Assembly (NCBI RefSeq): GCF_001463885.1
Contig: NZ_BBWQ01000018.1
Location: 310,001-374,000, forward strand
Length of the DNA: 64,000 nucleotides
Direction of reading: 5' to 3'
From: Aureimonas altamirensis
GTDB lineage: Bacteria > Pseudomonadota > Alphaproteobacteria > Rhizobiales > Rhizobiaceae
The translations under genes and the position numbers were made by a program. Under the pieces are notes generated by a model that was not told the DNA's origin, did no database searches, and saw nothing but the letters and a program-made list of their open reading frames with translations. This document shows positions 28,830 through 37,698 of the stretch, in pieces. Every line of letters begins with the position of its first letter. Within the stretch, counting starts at the first letter, position 1.

Positions 28830-29205
28830 CTTTTGTCCCCTCAGATGTGACGCCTGCAGATACCGGCCAACTGGAACGCGGCCATCCCTCTGCGGAAATT
28901 GTTACCAACAAATTAACACGCAAGGCAAGCCGGTAATGACAAACGCGTGTTTCCGGGTTGATCGTGGGTAAATTTTCGCGCAAGGAAGCAAGATGAATGT
29001 ATGGAGTATAAAGTGCATTACACTACCGTACAGAAAGATTCATCTTTTCAGATATCGTTTACAGGAATACTCTGCTGTCCGATGGCTTGCGTGCGGCGCG
29101 GCTTGGGACGGTTCATGACGGATTCAAGCCACAATTTGTATCTGACCACAAAATCATGCCATTGTAGGTCTGCCGCACGTTCGCGGTCGTTACCGAAAGA
29201 CACTC
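28830..29205. other. Non-coding region between rlpA and the cold-shock gene
   Basis: This 376-bp stretch is clearly richer in A+T than its surroundings and holds the divergent promoters of rlpA and the cold-shock gene. AGTG-CATTA-CACT (29012-29024) is an inverted repeat in its AT-rich centre and may be a regulator site. A 60-codon open frame in it does not look like a protein. The long leader before the cold-shock gene fits cold-responsive mRNA structure, but I cannot identify a cold-box. Confidence 0.5.
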
Positions 29206-29415
29206 ATGGCTACTGGCACTGTTAAATTCTTCAACGCCGACAAAGGGTTCGGCTTCATCACCCCGGACAATGGGGGTCCGGACACCTTCGTTCACATCTC
29301 GGCGGTACAGAATTCAGGGATCAACGCCCTGAACGACGGCCAGAAGGTTTCCTACGACACCGAGCCGGATCGTCGCGGCAAGGGCGATAAGGCCGTAAAC
29401 CTTAAGCTCCTTTAG
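29206..29415 (+). CDS. Cold-shock protein (CspA family)
   Basis: The 69-residue single OB-fold protein has both RNA-binding motifs, KGFGFI (RNP1) and DTFVHIS (RNP2-like). It binds single-stranded RNA and melts structure (family knowledge). The 5' region is AT-rich and unusually long for this window, typical of csp genes whose leader RNA controls expression. No strong Shine-Dalgarno sequence is seen before the ATG (GAAAGA only). Confidence 0.94.
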   Translation: MATGTVKFFNADKGFGFITPDNGGPDTFVHISAVQNSGINALNDGQKVSYDTEPDRRGKGDKAVNLKLL

Positions 29416-29421
29416 TTTCAA

Positions 29422-29456
29422 GGTCGGTGGCGGTGTCCAGCGCATCGCCACCGATC
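29422..29456 (+). terminator. Hairpin after the cold-shock gene
   Basis: GGTCGGTGGCGGTG and CATCGCCACCGATC pair almost perfectly over 14 bases with a 7-base loop, starting seven bases after the stop. Only a short T-rich stretch follows, so termination is probable but not certain. Confidence 0.5.
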
Positions 29457-29773
29457 GATTTGCGCCGCGATCGGCGTGACGACCGACACCCTTTTGAAAT
29501 GATTTCGTTGCAACAGCGCCAGGACGGTTTACCGCCGCGCTGATTCGGCGTCAGCGCCGGGCAGTATGCCAGGCCCCTACTCTCCTCTTCACCGACATTG
29601 CTTCCCGGAACGCCCCCCTCAAGGCGGGGCGACGAACCGTTGCGATCACGTGCGCGCTAGGGGCGTAGCGCGGCCATCAAAAAGCCCCGCTCCCGGTGCG
29701 CTGTGACGAATTGATGGGGTTGGCTTGCAGCATCTGTGCAAGGATCAGTCTCAACTTGCAAAGGGATGGACCA
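29457..29773. other. Non-coding stretch before the 41-residue protein gene
   Basis: I find no convincing gene in these 317 bases. A perfect 7-bp inverted repeat (CGCGCTA/TAGCGCG, 29653-29672) is followed by ATCAAAAAGCCCC. The region presumably holds the promoter of the small basic protein gene and could encode a small RNA, but nothing decides this. Confidence 0.4.
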
Positions 29774-29899
29774 ATGGGCGAGAAATCACGCGGTTCCAAA
29801 GAGGCCCGAAAGCCGAAAAAGGTGAAGGAAAAGGTCATAGCCGCGGCGCCAAGCCTCAAGGGCGGCATTTCCAGTACACAGCCAGCCAAGAAAAAATAA
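29774..29899 (+). CDS. Small basic hypothetical protein (41 residues)
   Basis: The product begins MGEKSRGSKEARKPKK and ends in a Lys triplet. It is very rich in Lys, Arg, Ser and Ala and has no hydrophobic segment. GGGATGGA precedes the ATG at a good distance, so translation is likely. Short basic proteins of this style (EARKPKK, then KEKV and AAPS) recur in alphaproteobacterial and pseudomonad genomes as uncharacterised proteins, from memory rather than a search. It is probably disordered and nucleic-acid binding. An in-frame ATG at 29696 would add 26 residues but lacks a ribosome site. Confidence 0.65.
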   Translation: MGEKSRGSKEARKPKKVKEKVIAAAPSLKGGISSTQPAKKK

Positions 29900-30174
29900 T
29901 CGCTTCGTCGGTGCCCGGAGCCGGGTTGGACTTTTGCCTTCAATCCAACCCGCGCACCGACCATCGCCAGGCCCCTGACCTTCGGCAAATCCATGCGACG
30001 CAGATGTCTGCGGACGGGTAATCCGGGGCATGGCCGCCGACGCTGGGGAACAAGTTGACGCAGCGATCCGCAAGGCGGTAAAGACGGCCTCATAACGGCG
30101 TTCGGAGCAATTCGGTAGCAGCGGTCACGAACTGGCCTGCGCGTAAACCGAAAAAGCGAACGAAAACAAACGCC

Positions 30175-30264
30175 GGAAGGGTGGCCGAGTGGTTTAAGGC
30201 AGCGGTCTTGAAAACCGCCGTGCGGGAGACCGTACCGTGGGTTCGAATCCCACCCCTTCCGCCA
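30175..30264 (+). tRNA. tRNA-Ser (anticodon TGA)
   Basis: The 90-base class II tRNA has acceptor arms GGAAGGG and CCCTTCC with discriminator G and an encoded CCA end (30262-30264). The anticodon stem GCGGT/ACCGC (30202-30218) encloses CTTGAAA with anticodon TGA at 30209-30211. A variable arm of serine type and a T-arm with GTTCGAATC are present. It reads UCA and related serine codons. Confidence 0.97.
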
Positions 30265-30357
30265 AACATCGCCGGTTGCCCTCTATCGTGCGATATTGCC
30301 GCCAATCACCGCATCGCCATCAAGCAACGCTGAGAACCGCCGATACTCTGAAAAGGT

Positions 30358-32073
30358 TCACGCATCCCGTGGTTGCAGGTTGCAGCTACAGCCCCAATGG
30401 AGGCGTTTGGAAGTTTTGCCGACGCCCGGATTGAAAGAGTTGGTCGGGTCGAGCTCGCGGTAGAAACCGGCGAGCGCTTCGTCGGCGGCGTAAAGATGGC
30501 CCACATTGTGCTCGGCCGGGTATTTGGCGCCCCTCTGCGTCAGCAGCGACAGGATCGCATCCTTGACCGCGTCGCAATCTTCGCCCTTGCGAACCAGGTA
30601 TTCCTGGTGAAGCACATGGCACAGGAAGTGGCCACAATACATCTTGAACTCGAGCTTTTCCTCGATCTCCGGAGGCAGCACTTCCAGCCATTCCGTCGCG
30701 TTTCGTGGCAGGGCGATATCCAGCGCCACGATATCTTCCACCGTCCTGGGGTGCACCGCCCGGTAACGCACGATCGCCCCGCCCACGGCAAAGCGCGTAA
30801 GGAAGGCGGCCTGCGCCTCCGTCTCCGTGCATTCGAAAAAATCCCCGTCTGCGGTCGGGAACCGCTCCGCGAAATAGCGTGACGCTTCGGACACGCCGTC
30901 GTCGCCGACCTTTATGAGAAGATGGTGGGGGTAGCGCGCGCGAAATGCTTCCATACGCGGCGGCAGATGGTTGGGAAGGATGTCGGTGATCCACTGCAGG
31001 ATCCTGTCCGAAACGGCCGTTCCCATGCCGAGCCGCGCCGTGACGGCATCGAACCACCCCTTCCAGGCATAGGCTTTCGGAACATGGCGTGCGCCGAAGG
31101 TTCGGATGAAAAGGAAGAGGTCCTTGCCGTATCGCCGGCTCGCATCATAGGCGCTTGAATGCATGTATTCGCCGGCAATGGGCAGGTGCTCGAAGCGCGT
31201 CAGGATATCGGCCCTGATCGTCGCAAGCTCTGCCGGGTCGCGACTGCCGATGTAGAAAACGCGGGTCTTGCGATCTGCAGCGAAGGTGTCGAGACGCAGT
31301 GCGAAGACCGCCAGGTGGCCGGCCGATCCGGAGGCCTCGTACAGCCGCCGCGGATCGGCATTGTAGCGGGCCGGGCTGGATGCGGTGACGTCGCGCACAT
31401 GGCGGGCATAGTCCCTGTCCGACCCCCAGCGCCCGTCCGCATCGGTAATGGCGGCCTCGTCGATGCGCCCTTCGTCGAGCCGGCGCAGCATCTCTTCCGG
31501 CGTGTCGCCGAGCGCGATGCCCAGATTGTTGACGAGTTCGAGCTTCCCCTCGCGCGTGACACGGGCATAAAGAGCCATCTGCGTATAGGCCGGCCCCCGC
31601 CGGACCAGGGCGCCGCCCGAATTGTTGCAGATCCCACCCGTCACCGTGGCGCCGATACAGGTGGAGCCGATCACCGAATGCGGCTCCCGGCCGATGGGCG
31701 CAAGCGCGGCTTCCAGCCGCTCCAGGGTGACGCCGGGTTGGCACACAACTTCCCGACCTTCGCGGATCAGCGCCATATGGTTCAGGCGCAAGGTGCTGAT
31801 GATCACAACCGGTCGGTCATACCCCTCGGCCTGCGGCGTCGAGCCGCCGGTCAACCCCGTATTGGCGGCCTGGAAGATGACGATATGGCCCGCCTCGATG
31901 ACGAGTTTGAGCGCCGACCACATTTCCAAAAGAGTGCCGGGACGCACGACCGCCAATGCATCCCCGCCGCCATAGCGGTAACCGCGCCGAAAACGACGCG
32001 TCTGCGTCTCCCCGGTCAGGACATGGCGCGCGCCGACGGCGGAGCGCAGCGCATCGACAAGCGTGCTGGACAT
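30358..32073 (-). CDS. dld: Quinone-dependent D-lactate dehydrogenase
   Basis: This 571-residue membrane-associated flavoprotein oxidises D-lactate to pyruvate and passes electrons to the quinone pool. The FAD-binding PCMH domain covers about residues 30-250 (AANTGLTGGSTP, SVIGSTCIGATVTGGICNNSGG). The Dld-specific membrane-binding domain follows, with AYDASRRYGKDLFLFIR and, near the end, HNVGHLYAA. It is divergent from a sugar/aldehyde operon, and a TAG...CTA palindrome lies 37 bases upstream of its start. That suggests co-regulation and D-lactate (from lactaldehyde) as a metabolite of that pathway (inference). Confidence 0.93.
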   Translation of the reverse strand: MSSTLVDALRSAVGARHVLTGETQTRRFRRGYRYGGGDALAVVRPGTLLEMWSALKLVIEAGHIVIFQAANTGLTGGSTPQAEGYDRPVVIISTLRLNHMALIREGREVVCQPGVTLERLEAALAPIGREPHSVIGSTCIGATVTGGICNNSGGALVRRGPAYTQMALYARVTREGKLELVNNLGIALGDTPEEMLRRLDEGRIDEAAITDADGRWGSDRDYARHVRDVTASSPARYNADPRRLYEASGSAGHLAVFALRLDTFAADRKTRVFYIGSRDPAELATIRADILTRFEHLPIAGEYMHSSAYDASRRYGKDLFLFIRTFGARHVPKAYAWKGWFDAVTARLGMGTAVSDRILQWITDILPNHLPPRMEAFRARYPHHLLIKVGDDGVSEASRYFAERFPTADGDFFECTETEAQAAFLTRFAVGGAIVRYRAVHPRTVEDIVALDIALPRNATEWLEVLPPEIEEKLEFKMYCGHFLCHVLHQEYLVRKGEDCDAVKDAILSLLTQRGAKYPAEHNVGHLYAADEALAGFYRELDPTNSFNPGVGKTSKRLHWGCSCNLQPRDA

Positions 32074-32109
32074 GATAGGAAGATCGAACCTCTGCAGGAT
32101 TGGATACTA

Positions 32110-32120
32110 TAGCAAAACTA
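32110..32120. promoter_or_regulatory. Operator candidate TAGCAAAACTA (dld side)
   Basis: TAG-CAAAA-CTA is palindromic at its ends and lies 37 bases upstream of dld, overlapping a likely promoter for that gene. The same TAGCAAAACTA string occurs at 37718-37728 before the sugar ABC genes. MurR/RpiR regulators often bind such short TAG...CTA palindromes. Confidence 0.55.
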
Positions 32121-32190
32121 CGCGAAGCTGCACCAAACGGTCAAGTATGGGCGTCGGGCAGGCGCTTGCGCGCCAAAAAGCGCTTTGCTA

Positions 32191-32203
32191 GTAGTATCAC
32201 TAC
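32191..32203. promoter_or_regulatory. Operator candidate GTAGTATCACTAC (aldehyde dehydrogenase side)
   Basis: GTAGT-ATC-ACTAC is a perfect 5-3-5 palindrome 19 bases before the aldehyde dehydrogenase start. It overlaps a TAGTAT sequence that could serve as the -10 box, a position suited to repression. Its arms match the other sites at 32110, 37526 and 37717. Confidence 0.6.
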
Positions 32204-32221
32204 ATATCGGAGGACAGAATC

Positions 32222-33703
32222 ATGCTCAATCCAGTGGACAGCCCGGTTCCCGGCAGACTTACCGGTGTCCTCTTCATCGATGGGGCGTTTCGGGCGGGCA
32301 GCGGCGCCGCCCTCCCCGTCGTCAATCCGGCGACGGGCCAAGAGGTCGGCACCATTCCGGCAACGCAGCCGGACGAGCTGAATGATGCGGTGGCCGCGGC
32401 ACGGCGCGCTTTCAAGACCTGGTCGCGGCTGAACGCCCGCAAGCGCGCGGATGCGCTGCACCGGCTTGGCGACGCCATTGCCGCCGATGCAGACGCCATG
32501 GCGCGCATCATGACGGCCGAGCAGGGCAAGCCCGTGAACGAGGCGCGTGGCGAGATCCTCAAGCTTGCCGATGCGTGCCACTTCTATGCCGAGGAAGCGA
32601 CCCGTGTGCACGGGGAGGTCGTCCCCAACGACCAGAACGGCTATCAGAGCCTCGTCCTGCGCGAGCCCATCGGGGTCGTCGGCGCCATCACCCCCTGGAA
32701 CTATCCGGCGGAACTTGTCGGCTGGAAGCTTTGCGCAAGCCTTGCGGCCGGCTGCACCATCGTCATCAAGCCGGCAGAGCTGACGCCCTTCACTGCCCTT
32801 GCCATTGCCGAAAAAACGCTGGCGGCAGGCATACCGGCCGGTGTCGTCAACGTGGTGACCGGCAAGGGATCGCAGGTCGGTCAAGCGCTCGTCGAGCATC
32901 CCGACGTCGACAAGATCGCCTTCACGGGGTCCAGTGCCGTCGGCCTGCATATCCAGCAGAGCTGCACCCAGGTGAAGCGGCTGTCGCTGGAGCTTGGCGG
33001 CAACTGCCCGATGATCGTGACCCAGAGCGCGGACCTTGCGCTTGCCGTCAAGGGCGCGGCGCGGCGCGGCTTCCGCAACGCCGGACAGATCTGCATCGCG
33101 GTAAACCGCATCTACGTGGCCCGCTCGCTCTACGAGGATTTCGTGCGCGAGCTTGGCGCCGCGGCCGACAAGCTGACCGTCGCCGACGGGCTGCAGACGC
33201 CGGATGCGGATCTGGGCGCCATGGCGTCGGGTGAGCCGCTCGGCAAAACGCAGGATCACATCGCCGATGCGCTGGCCAAGGGTGCACGGCTGGTGGCCGG
33301 CGGACGAGCCCCGGAAGGCGAGGCCTATGCCGCAGGTTTTTTCTTCAGGCCCACCGTCGTTGCCGACTGCACGCACGACATGAAAGTGATGACGGAGGAA
33401 ACATTCGGCCCGCTGATCGGCGTCATGCCCTTCGACACGCTGGAGGAAGCGATCGCGCTTGCCAATGACACGCCCTATGGCCTTGCCTCCTACCTGTATG
33501 CCCGCGACATGGTGGATATCCAGACCGTGTCCGCCGGGCTCGACTACGGCAATGTCGCCATCAACAATGTCGATGCCGGCATCATGAACGCCCCCTATGG
33601 CGGGCGTAAGCAGAGCGGCATCGGGTACGAGCACGGGCGAGAGGGGCTTCTGGAGTATTTCAACTTCAAGCATGTCCGCCTTTTCCACGGCGTCGGCGCC
33701 TGA
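32222..33703 (+). CDS. NAD(P)-dependent aldehyde dehydrogenase (lactaldehyde/glycolaldehyde type)
   Basis: The 493-residue ALDH has the oxyanion Asn in ITPWNYP, the general base Glu in LSLELGGN and the catalytic Cys in NAGQICIAVNR. Sequence style is close to AldA and succinate-semialdehyde dehydrogenases. GGAGGA precedes the ATG at 32222. It heads an operon with a xylulokinase-type kinase, a HAD phosphatase, RpiR and RpiA, so oxidation of a short hydroxyaldehyde from sugar cleavage is plausible. With dld divergent, lactaldehyde to lactate to pyruvate is one possible route. The substrate is inferred only. Confidence 0.88.
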   Translation: MLNPVDSPVPGRLTGVLFIDGAFRAGSGAALPVVNPATGQEVGTIPATQPDELNDAVAAARRAFKTWSRLNARKRADALHRLGDAIAADADAMARIMTAEQGKPVNEARGEILKLADACHFYAEEATRVHGEVVPNDQNGYQSLVLREPIGVVGAITPWNYPAELVGWKLCASLAAGCTIVIKPAELTPFTALAIAEKTLAAGIPAGVVNVVTGKGSQVGQALVEHPDVDKIAFTGSSAVGLHIQQSCTQVKRLSLELGGNCPMIVTQSADLALAVKGAARRGFRNAGQICIAVNRIYVARSLYEDFVRELGAAADKLTVADGLQTPDADLGAMASGEPLGKTQDHIADALAKGARLVAGGRAPEGEAYAAGFFFRPTVVADCTHDMKVMTEETFGPLIGVMPFDTLEEAIALANDTPYGLASYLYARDMVDIQTVSAGLDYGNVAINNVDAGIMNAPYGGRKQSGIGYEHGREGLLEYFNFKHVRLFHGVGA

Positions 33704-33706
33704 GCC

Positions 33707-35218
33707 ATGACGGAAGTCCTTCTCGGTATCGATATCGGCACGTCCGGCTGCAAGGCGCTGGTGCTGGACCTGGACGGCACGCCCATCGCCTCGGCCACGG
33801 CGACCTACCCGCTGGCCCGGCCGCGCCCCGGCTGGACGGAGCAGGACCCGGCCCTGTGGGTGGAGGGTGCCCGCAAGGCCGTGGCGGAAGCGCTGGCAGC
33901 TTCCGGCCGGACGCAGATCCGGTGCATCGGCCTGTCGGGCCAGATGCACGGCCTGGTGGCGCTGGACGAAGGCCATCGCGTCCTGCGCCCGGCCCTCCTG
34001 TGGAACGACCAGCGAAATGGCGCCGAATGCGCGGAGATCACCGAACGGGCCGGCGGGCTGGAAGCGCTGCTTGCTGCAACCAACAACAGGATGCTGATCG
34101 GCTATACGGGCGGCAAGATTGTCTGGATGCGCGAGAACGAGCCCGAGCTCTTCGCCCGCATGACCTGCATGCTCAACCCGAAGGACTATCTTCGGCTCGT
34201 CCTGTCGGGCGAAGTGGCGACGGAAGTGTCCGACGCATCGGGAACGGGCCTCTTCGATACGCGCCGCCGGCAGTGGGCGCGGGAGTTGACCGAGCGGATC
34301 GGGCTCGACCCTGCCTTGCTGCCACCCTGCCACGAGTCCAGCGTGATATCGGCTCGCGTCAGCGCCTCTGCCGCCCGCCTCTTCGGCCTGCCGGAGGGAA
34401 CGCCCATCGCCGGCGGCGGCGGTGACAGCGTCATCCAGACGATCGGGTCCGGCGTCATCGCGCCGGGGGAGTTGCAGACTACCATCGGTACGGCCGGCAT
34501 ATTGGCCGCCGCACTCGACAAGCCGGTCGACAATCCGGACGGCCGCTTGCAGATCTTCTGCAACGTGGCGCCGGAAAAGTGGCACTGCATGGGGGTTTCG
34601 CTGAATGCCGGCGGCGCCATGTCGTGGCTGCGCGAAACCTTGTGGCCGGATGACGAACCCGCCTTCGAGGCGATCGTGGAGGAGGCAGCGGCAAGCCCGA
34701 CGGGCGCGCGCGGGCTCCTGTTCCTGCCTTATCTCTACGGCGAACGCTGCCCGCACCCCGATCCGTCGGCGCGCGCGGCCTTCGTCGGCCTGACGGCGCG
34801 TCACGGCCGCCCCGACATGGCCCGCAGCGTCATGGAGGGCGTTGCCTACGCCTTTGCCGACATGCACAGGCTGATGGCGCCGCTCGGCATGGACAGTGGC
34901 CTGATCAAGGCGTCCGGCGGCGGTGCGCGTGCGCCGCTCTGGCGGCAGATGCAGGCCGACCTGTTCGGATGCGATGTCGTGACAACGCAGGGCGCCGCCG
35001 AAGGGGCTGCCTACGGTGCTGCGCTGGTGGCCGGGGTGGGCATCGGTGTCTGGCCGGATGCGCAGACGGCCGCAGCCTGCTGCCGCCCCCTCACCCGCGA
35101 GCGCCCCGACGCCGCTACCGGCGAGCGCATGCGCGCGATGCTAAGCGTCTATCGCAGCCTGTACCCCGCCCTGATTGCCAGCTTCGATGCGCTTGCCGCG
35201 CTCGACACGCAAGCCTGA
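33707..35218 (+). CDS. xylB: FGGY sugar kinase, xylulokinase type
   Basis: This 503-residue kinase of the FGGY family has GIDIGTSGCKALVLD at the N-terminus (ATP phosphate 1 motif), the XylB-typical GLSGQMHGLVALD near residue 80, the catalytic Asp in GGGGDS and the adenosine-binding ASGGGARAPLW. It should phosphorylate D-xylulose or a related ketopentose. It starts three bases after the aldehyde dehydrogenase stop. RpiA downstream would link the pentose phosphate to central metabolism. No xylose isomerase or polyol dehydrogenase gene is present, so the transported sugar may already be a ketose or be oxidised elsewhere. Confidence 0.85.
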   Translation: MTEVLLGIDIGTSGCKALVLDLDGTPIASATATYPLARPRPGWTEQDPALWVEGARKAVAEALAASGRTQIRCIGLSGQMHGLVALDEGHRVLRPALLWNDQRNGAECAEITERAGGLEALLAATNNRMLIGYTGGKIVWMRENEPELFARMTCMLNPKDYLRLVLSGEVATEVSDASGTGLFDTRRRQWARELTERIGLDPALLPPCHESSVISARVSASAARLFGLPEGTPIAGGGGDSVIQTIGSGVIAPGELQTTIGTAGILAAALDKPVDNPDGRLQIFCNVAPEKWHCMGVSLNAGGAMSWLRETLWPDDEPAFEAIVEEAAASPTGARGLLFLPYLYGERCPHPDPSARAAFVGLTARHGRPDMARSVMEGVAYAFADMHRLMAPLGMDSGLIKASGGGARAPLWRQMQADLFGCDVVTTQGAAEGAAYGAALVAGVGIGVWPDAQTAAACCRPLTRERPDAATGERMRAMLSVYRSLYPALIASFDALAALDTQA

Positions 35219-35242
35219 CCCCGGACGCCCAAGGAGAAGATC

Positions 35243-35914
35243 ATGACCGCGACGGCCTACAGCGCCCTCATCTTCGATCTCGACGGCACATTGATCGACA
35301 GTGCGCCGGACATCGCCAGGGCGGTCAATGCCTGCTTTGCCGCCAGGGGATGGCCGGAGCTGGAGGTCGCCTATGTGGAATCCTATATCGGCAACGGTCC
35401 GCGGCGGCTGATCGCCGACATACTGGTCGATCGTGGGCTACCGTCCGATCCGGAGACGGTCGATGCCGCGATGAAGGGGTATCTGGACGCCTATAGCCAG
35501 GATCCCGCCGGCCGCTGCCGGCTGTTCGACCATGTGCGCGAAGACCTCGCCGCCTTGCATGGCGCAGGCATCAGGCTTGGCATCTGCACCAACAAGCCGC
35601 ATGAACTGACGGCCCGCATCCTCGATCTGCTCCACCTTGCCCGCTACTTCGACGTTGCGCTCGGCGCCGATGCCGTGCCGGCCTGCAAGCCCGACCCCGG
35701 CCATCTCCTGGCCGTGGCCGAGGCGATGCAGCTTGAACCCGGCACCTACGCCTATGTCGGCGATACGCGTGTCGACCAGGCGACGGCACAGGCGGCCGGT
35801 ATCCCCTTCTTCGTCGTGCCGTGGGGCACCGGGCCGGGGGTAGAGGTGCCGGCACAGAACCGCCTGTCCCGGCTTGCGGACCTGATCGCCCCCACCGCCA
35901 TCGCGGCACAATAG
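35243..35914 (+). CDS. HAD phosphatase (phosphoglycolate phosphatase-like)
   Basis: The 223-residue HAD hydrolase has the nucleophile motif FDLDGTLIDSAPD, motif II in GICTNKP and motif IV in VGDTRVDQATAQAAG, with a helical cap between them. This is the Gph pattern. It may remove phosphate from 2-phosphoglycolate or a sugar phosphate formed by the neighbouring kinase. It lies 24 bases after xylB with GGAG before the ATG, in the same operon. Confidence 0.85.
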   Translation: MTATAYSALIFDLDGTLIDSAPDIARAVNACFAARGWPELEVAYVESYIGNGPRRLIADILVDRGLPSDPETVDAAMKGYLDAYSQDPAGRCRLFDHVREDLAALHGAGIRLGICTNKPHELTARILDLLHLARYFDVALGADAVPACKPDPGHLLAVAEAMQLEPGTYAYVGDTRVDQATAQAAGIPFFVVPWGTGPGVEVPAQNRLSRLADLIAPTAIAAQ

Positions 35915-35932
35915 GCCAAGGGAGCGCGCGCC

Positions 35933-36772
35933 ATGAGCATGAGCCTTCTGCAACGCATCCTGGTGGAAAAGCCGACAATGGCGGCGGCAGAGCAGCGCGT
36001 TGCGGCCTTCGTCAGCACCTCGCCGGCCGAGGTGGTGCGGATGAGCATGGCGCGCCTGTCGCAAGCATGCTCCGTCAGCGATCCGACCATCCTGCGCTTC
36101 TGCCGACGCTTCGGCTTCGACGGCTACCAGGATTTCAAGCTGCAGTTGGCGCAGAGCCTGGTGCCGTCGGCGCCCTTCTCCTACGAGCAGATCGTGGCGG
36201 CGGACAGCATCGACAACATCGTCCGCAAGACCTGCCGTAACTCGCTCAATGCCATCCAGCGCCTGCTGGAGGATTTCGATGCGCGGGAGATCGCCGCCGC
36301 GTCCGAACGGCTGTCGGAAGCGAACTGGATCGGTATTTATGCCACCGGCATTTCCGAGGTGACGGCGCTCGACGCCGAGCACAAGTTCCAGCGGCTCGGC
36401 CTGCGTTGCCAGGCGCTGCTCGGCCCTAAAAAGCAGTGGATGCATGCGGAAAGCGCCCGTCCGGGCGAAGTGGCGCTGATCTTCTCGCAATCCGGCCACA
36501 CCAAACAGATGGTCGAGGTTGCGATCGCAGCCCGGGCGGGCGGCGCGCGTGTCGTTTCCATTGCCGCCGGCGACAGCCCACTGGCCCGCGTCTCGGATGT
36601 CACCGTCGCCGTCGTGCCCTACGACCGCACCGAGTTGATGACGCCCCTCGCCTCTCGGCTGAACCATCACCTCGTCATCAACATGCTCGTCACGGCCATC
36701 GCAGTGACGAGCGGCAGTGAATTTCCCGATCAGTTGCCTGCCCTGGATTCATGGCAGACCGACAAGATCTGA
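35933..36772 (+). CDS. MurR/RpiR family transcriptional regulator
   Basis: The 279-residue protein has an N-terminal HTH_6 domain (residues about 5-80, with ARLSQACSVSDPTILRFCRRFGFDGYQDFK) and a C-terminal SIS sugar-phosphate-binding domain (about 125-255, VALIFSQSGHTKQMVE). It most likely senses a phosphorylated sugar made by the XylB-type kinase. It sits inside the operon that it probably controls; the TAG...CTA palindromes at both operon promoters are the candidate sites. The start follows AAGGGAG. Confidence 0.9.
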   Translation: MSMSLLQRILVEKPTMAAAEQRVAAFVSTSPAEVVRMSMARLSQACSVSDPTILRFCRRFGFDGYQDFKLQLAQSLVPSAPFSYEQIVAADSIDNIVRKTCRNSLNAIQRLLEDFDAREIAAASERLSEANWIGIYATGISEVTALDAEHKFQRLGLRCQALLGPKKQWMHAESARPGEVALIFSQSGHTKQMVEVAIAARAGGARVVSIAAGDSPLARVSDVTVAVVPYDRTELMTPLASRLNHHLVINMLVTAIAVTSGSEFPDQLPALDSWQTDKI

Positions 36773-36819
36773 CACCCCCACGCAGGACAGCGCCGCGGCT
36801 GCGGCACGAAGGAGAAGGC

Positions 36820-37524
36820 ATGAGCGCACAGGACGAAGCCAAGAAGGTCGCAGGACGACGGGTTATCGAGGAATTTGTGACCGACGGCATGAAGCTCGGA
36901 CTGGGCTCCGGCACGACGTCGCATTTCTTCGTGCGCGAACTCGGCAAGCTCGTTGCCGATGGTCTGCAGGTGACCTGCACAACGACATCCCGCTCCACCA
37001 ACGACGTCGCGCGCGAAGCCGGCGTTGCCATCACCGATCCGAACGAGATTGGCCTGATCGACCTGACCGTCGATGGGCCGGACGAGATCGACCGCCAATT
37101 CAACATGATCAAGGGCGGCGGCGCCTGCCTTCTGTGGGAAAAGATCATCGCCCATGCCTCCACGCGCATGATCTGCGTCTGCGACGAGACGAAGATCGTG
37201 GACCGGCTCGGCGGCTTTCCGCTTCCCGTGGAAGTGGTCCAGTTCGCCTGGAAGCAGACGCAGCGCCAGGTGGCCGACATCCTTGCCGCACATGGTTTGG
37301 CCGATGTCGAGATGGTGCGCCGTACGCGCGATGGAACGCCCGTCGTGACCGACAGCGGCAACTTCATCCTGGATTGCAAATGCATCGCCATAGAGGATCC
37401 GGCCACACTGGAGACGGAGCTGAACCGGATACCGGGTGTCGTTGAAAACGGCCTTTTCACGCGGGAGGCGGCCGGCATGGTTGTCGGTCGCTTCGACGGC
37501 ACGTCCTACATCCAGATGCGCTGA
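36820..37524 (+). CDS. rpiA: Ribose-5-phosphate isomerase A
   Basis: The 234-residue enzyme interconverts ribose 5-phosphate and ribulose 5-phosphate. Key motifs are GLGSGTTSHFFV (substrate phosphate loop), DLTVDGPDEID (catalytic Asp), KGGGACLLWEKI (with the base Glu) and ENGLFT near the end. The ATG at 36820 is preceded by AAGGAG. A pentose-pathway isomerase embedded in a regulated sugar operon suggests a pentose substrate. It is the last gene before a 239-base gap with a hairpin and promoter. Confidence 0.93.
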   Translation: MSAQDEAKKVAGRRVIEEFVTDGMKLGLGSGTTSHFFVRELGKLVADGLQVTCTTTSRSTNDVAREAGVAITDPNEIGLIDLTVDGPDEIDRQFNMIKGGGACLLWEKIIAHASTRMICVCDETKIVDRLGGFPLPVEVVQFAWKQTQRQVADILAAHGLADVEMVRRTRDGTPVVTDSGNFILDCKCIAIEDPATLETELNRIPGVVENGLFTREAAGMVVGRFDGTSYIQMR

Positions 37525-37525
37525 C

Positions 37526-37538
37526 GTAGTAAAACTTG
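37526..37538. promoter_or_regulatory. Imperfect operator candidate after rpiA
   Basis: GTAGTAAAACTTG, two bases after the rpiA stop, matches the left half of the other TAG...CTA sites but has a weaker right arm. It may be a secondary RpiR site. Confidence 0.35.
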
Positions 37539-37566
37539 CATTTCGGGTGAATGGGCCACGCGCCGT

Positions 37567-37589
37567 GCGCGGGGATGGGAGCCCCGCGC
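37567..37589 (+). terminator. Hairpin downstream of rpiA
   Basis: GCGCGGGG and CCCCGCGC form a perfect 8-bp stem with a 7-base loop, 42 bases after the rpiA stop. No T-tract follows. It may separate the metabolic genes from the ABC transporter transcript. Confidence 0.45.
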
Positions 37590-37698
37590 CACGACACCCG
37601 ACGGATACGCCTAAAGCATTGTTCAAAGGGCACGTGAAGGCAGTCTCTGCCCCGTTTTCGGAGCGATGGTTGAATCATTCCAGCCTAAGCTCTACCGC

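Noticed and set aside
29001-29225. Short plus-strand frame upstream of the cold-shock gene
   Set aside because: No ribosome site and no protein-like composition; it lies in the promoter/leader region.
30090-30305. Minus-strand open frame of 71 codons over the tRNA-Ser gene, containing GGIRTHGTVSRTAVF
   Set aside because: It is the antisense translation of tRNA-Ser, a well-known false ORF in databases.
32141-34867. 908-codon minus-strand frame opposite the aldehyde dehydrogenase and kinase genes
   Set aside because: Antisense shadow; both plus-strand genes have complete catalytic motifs.
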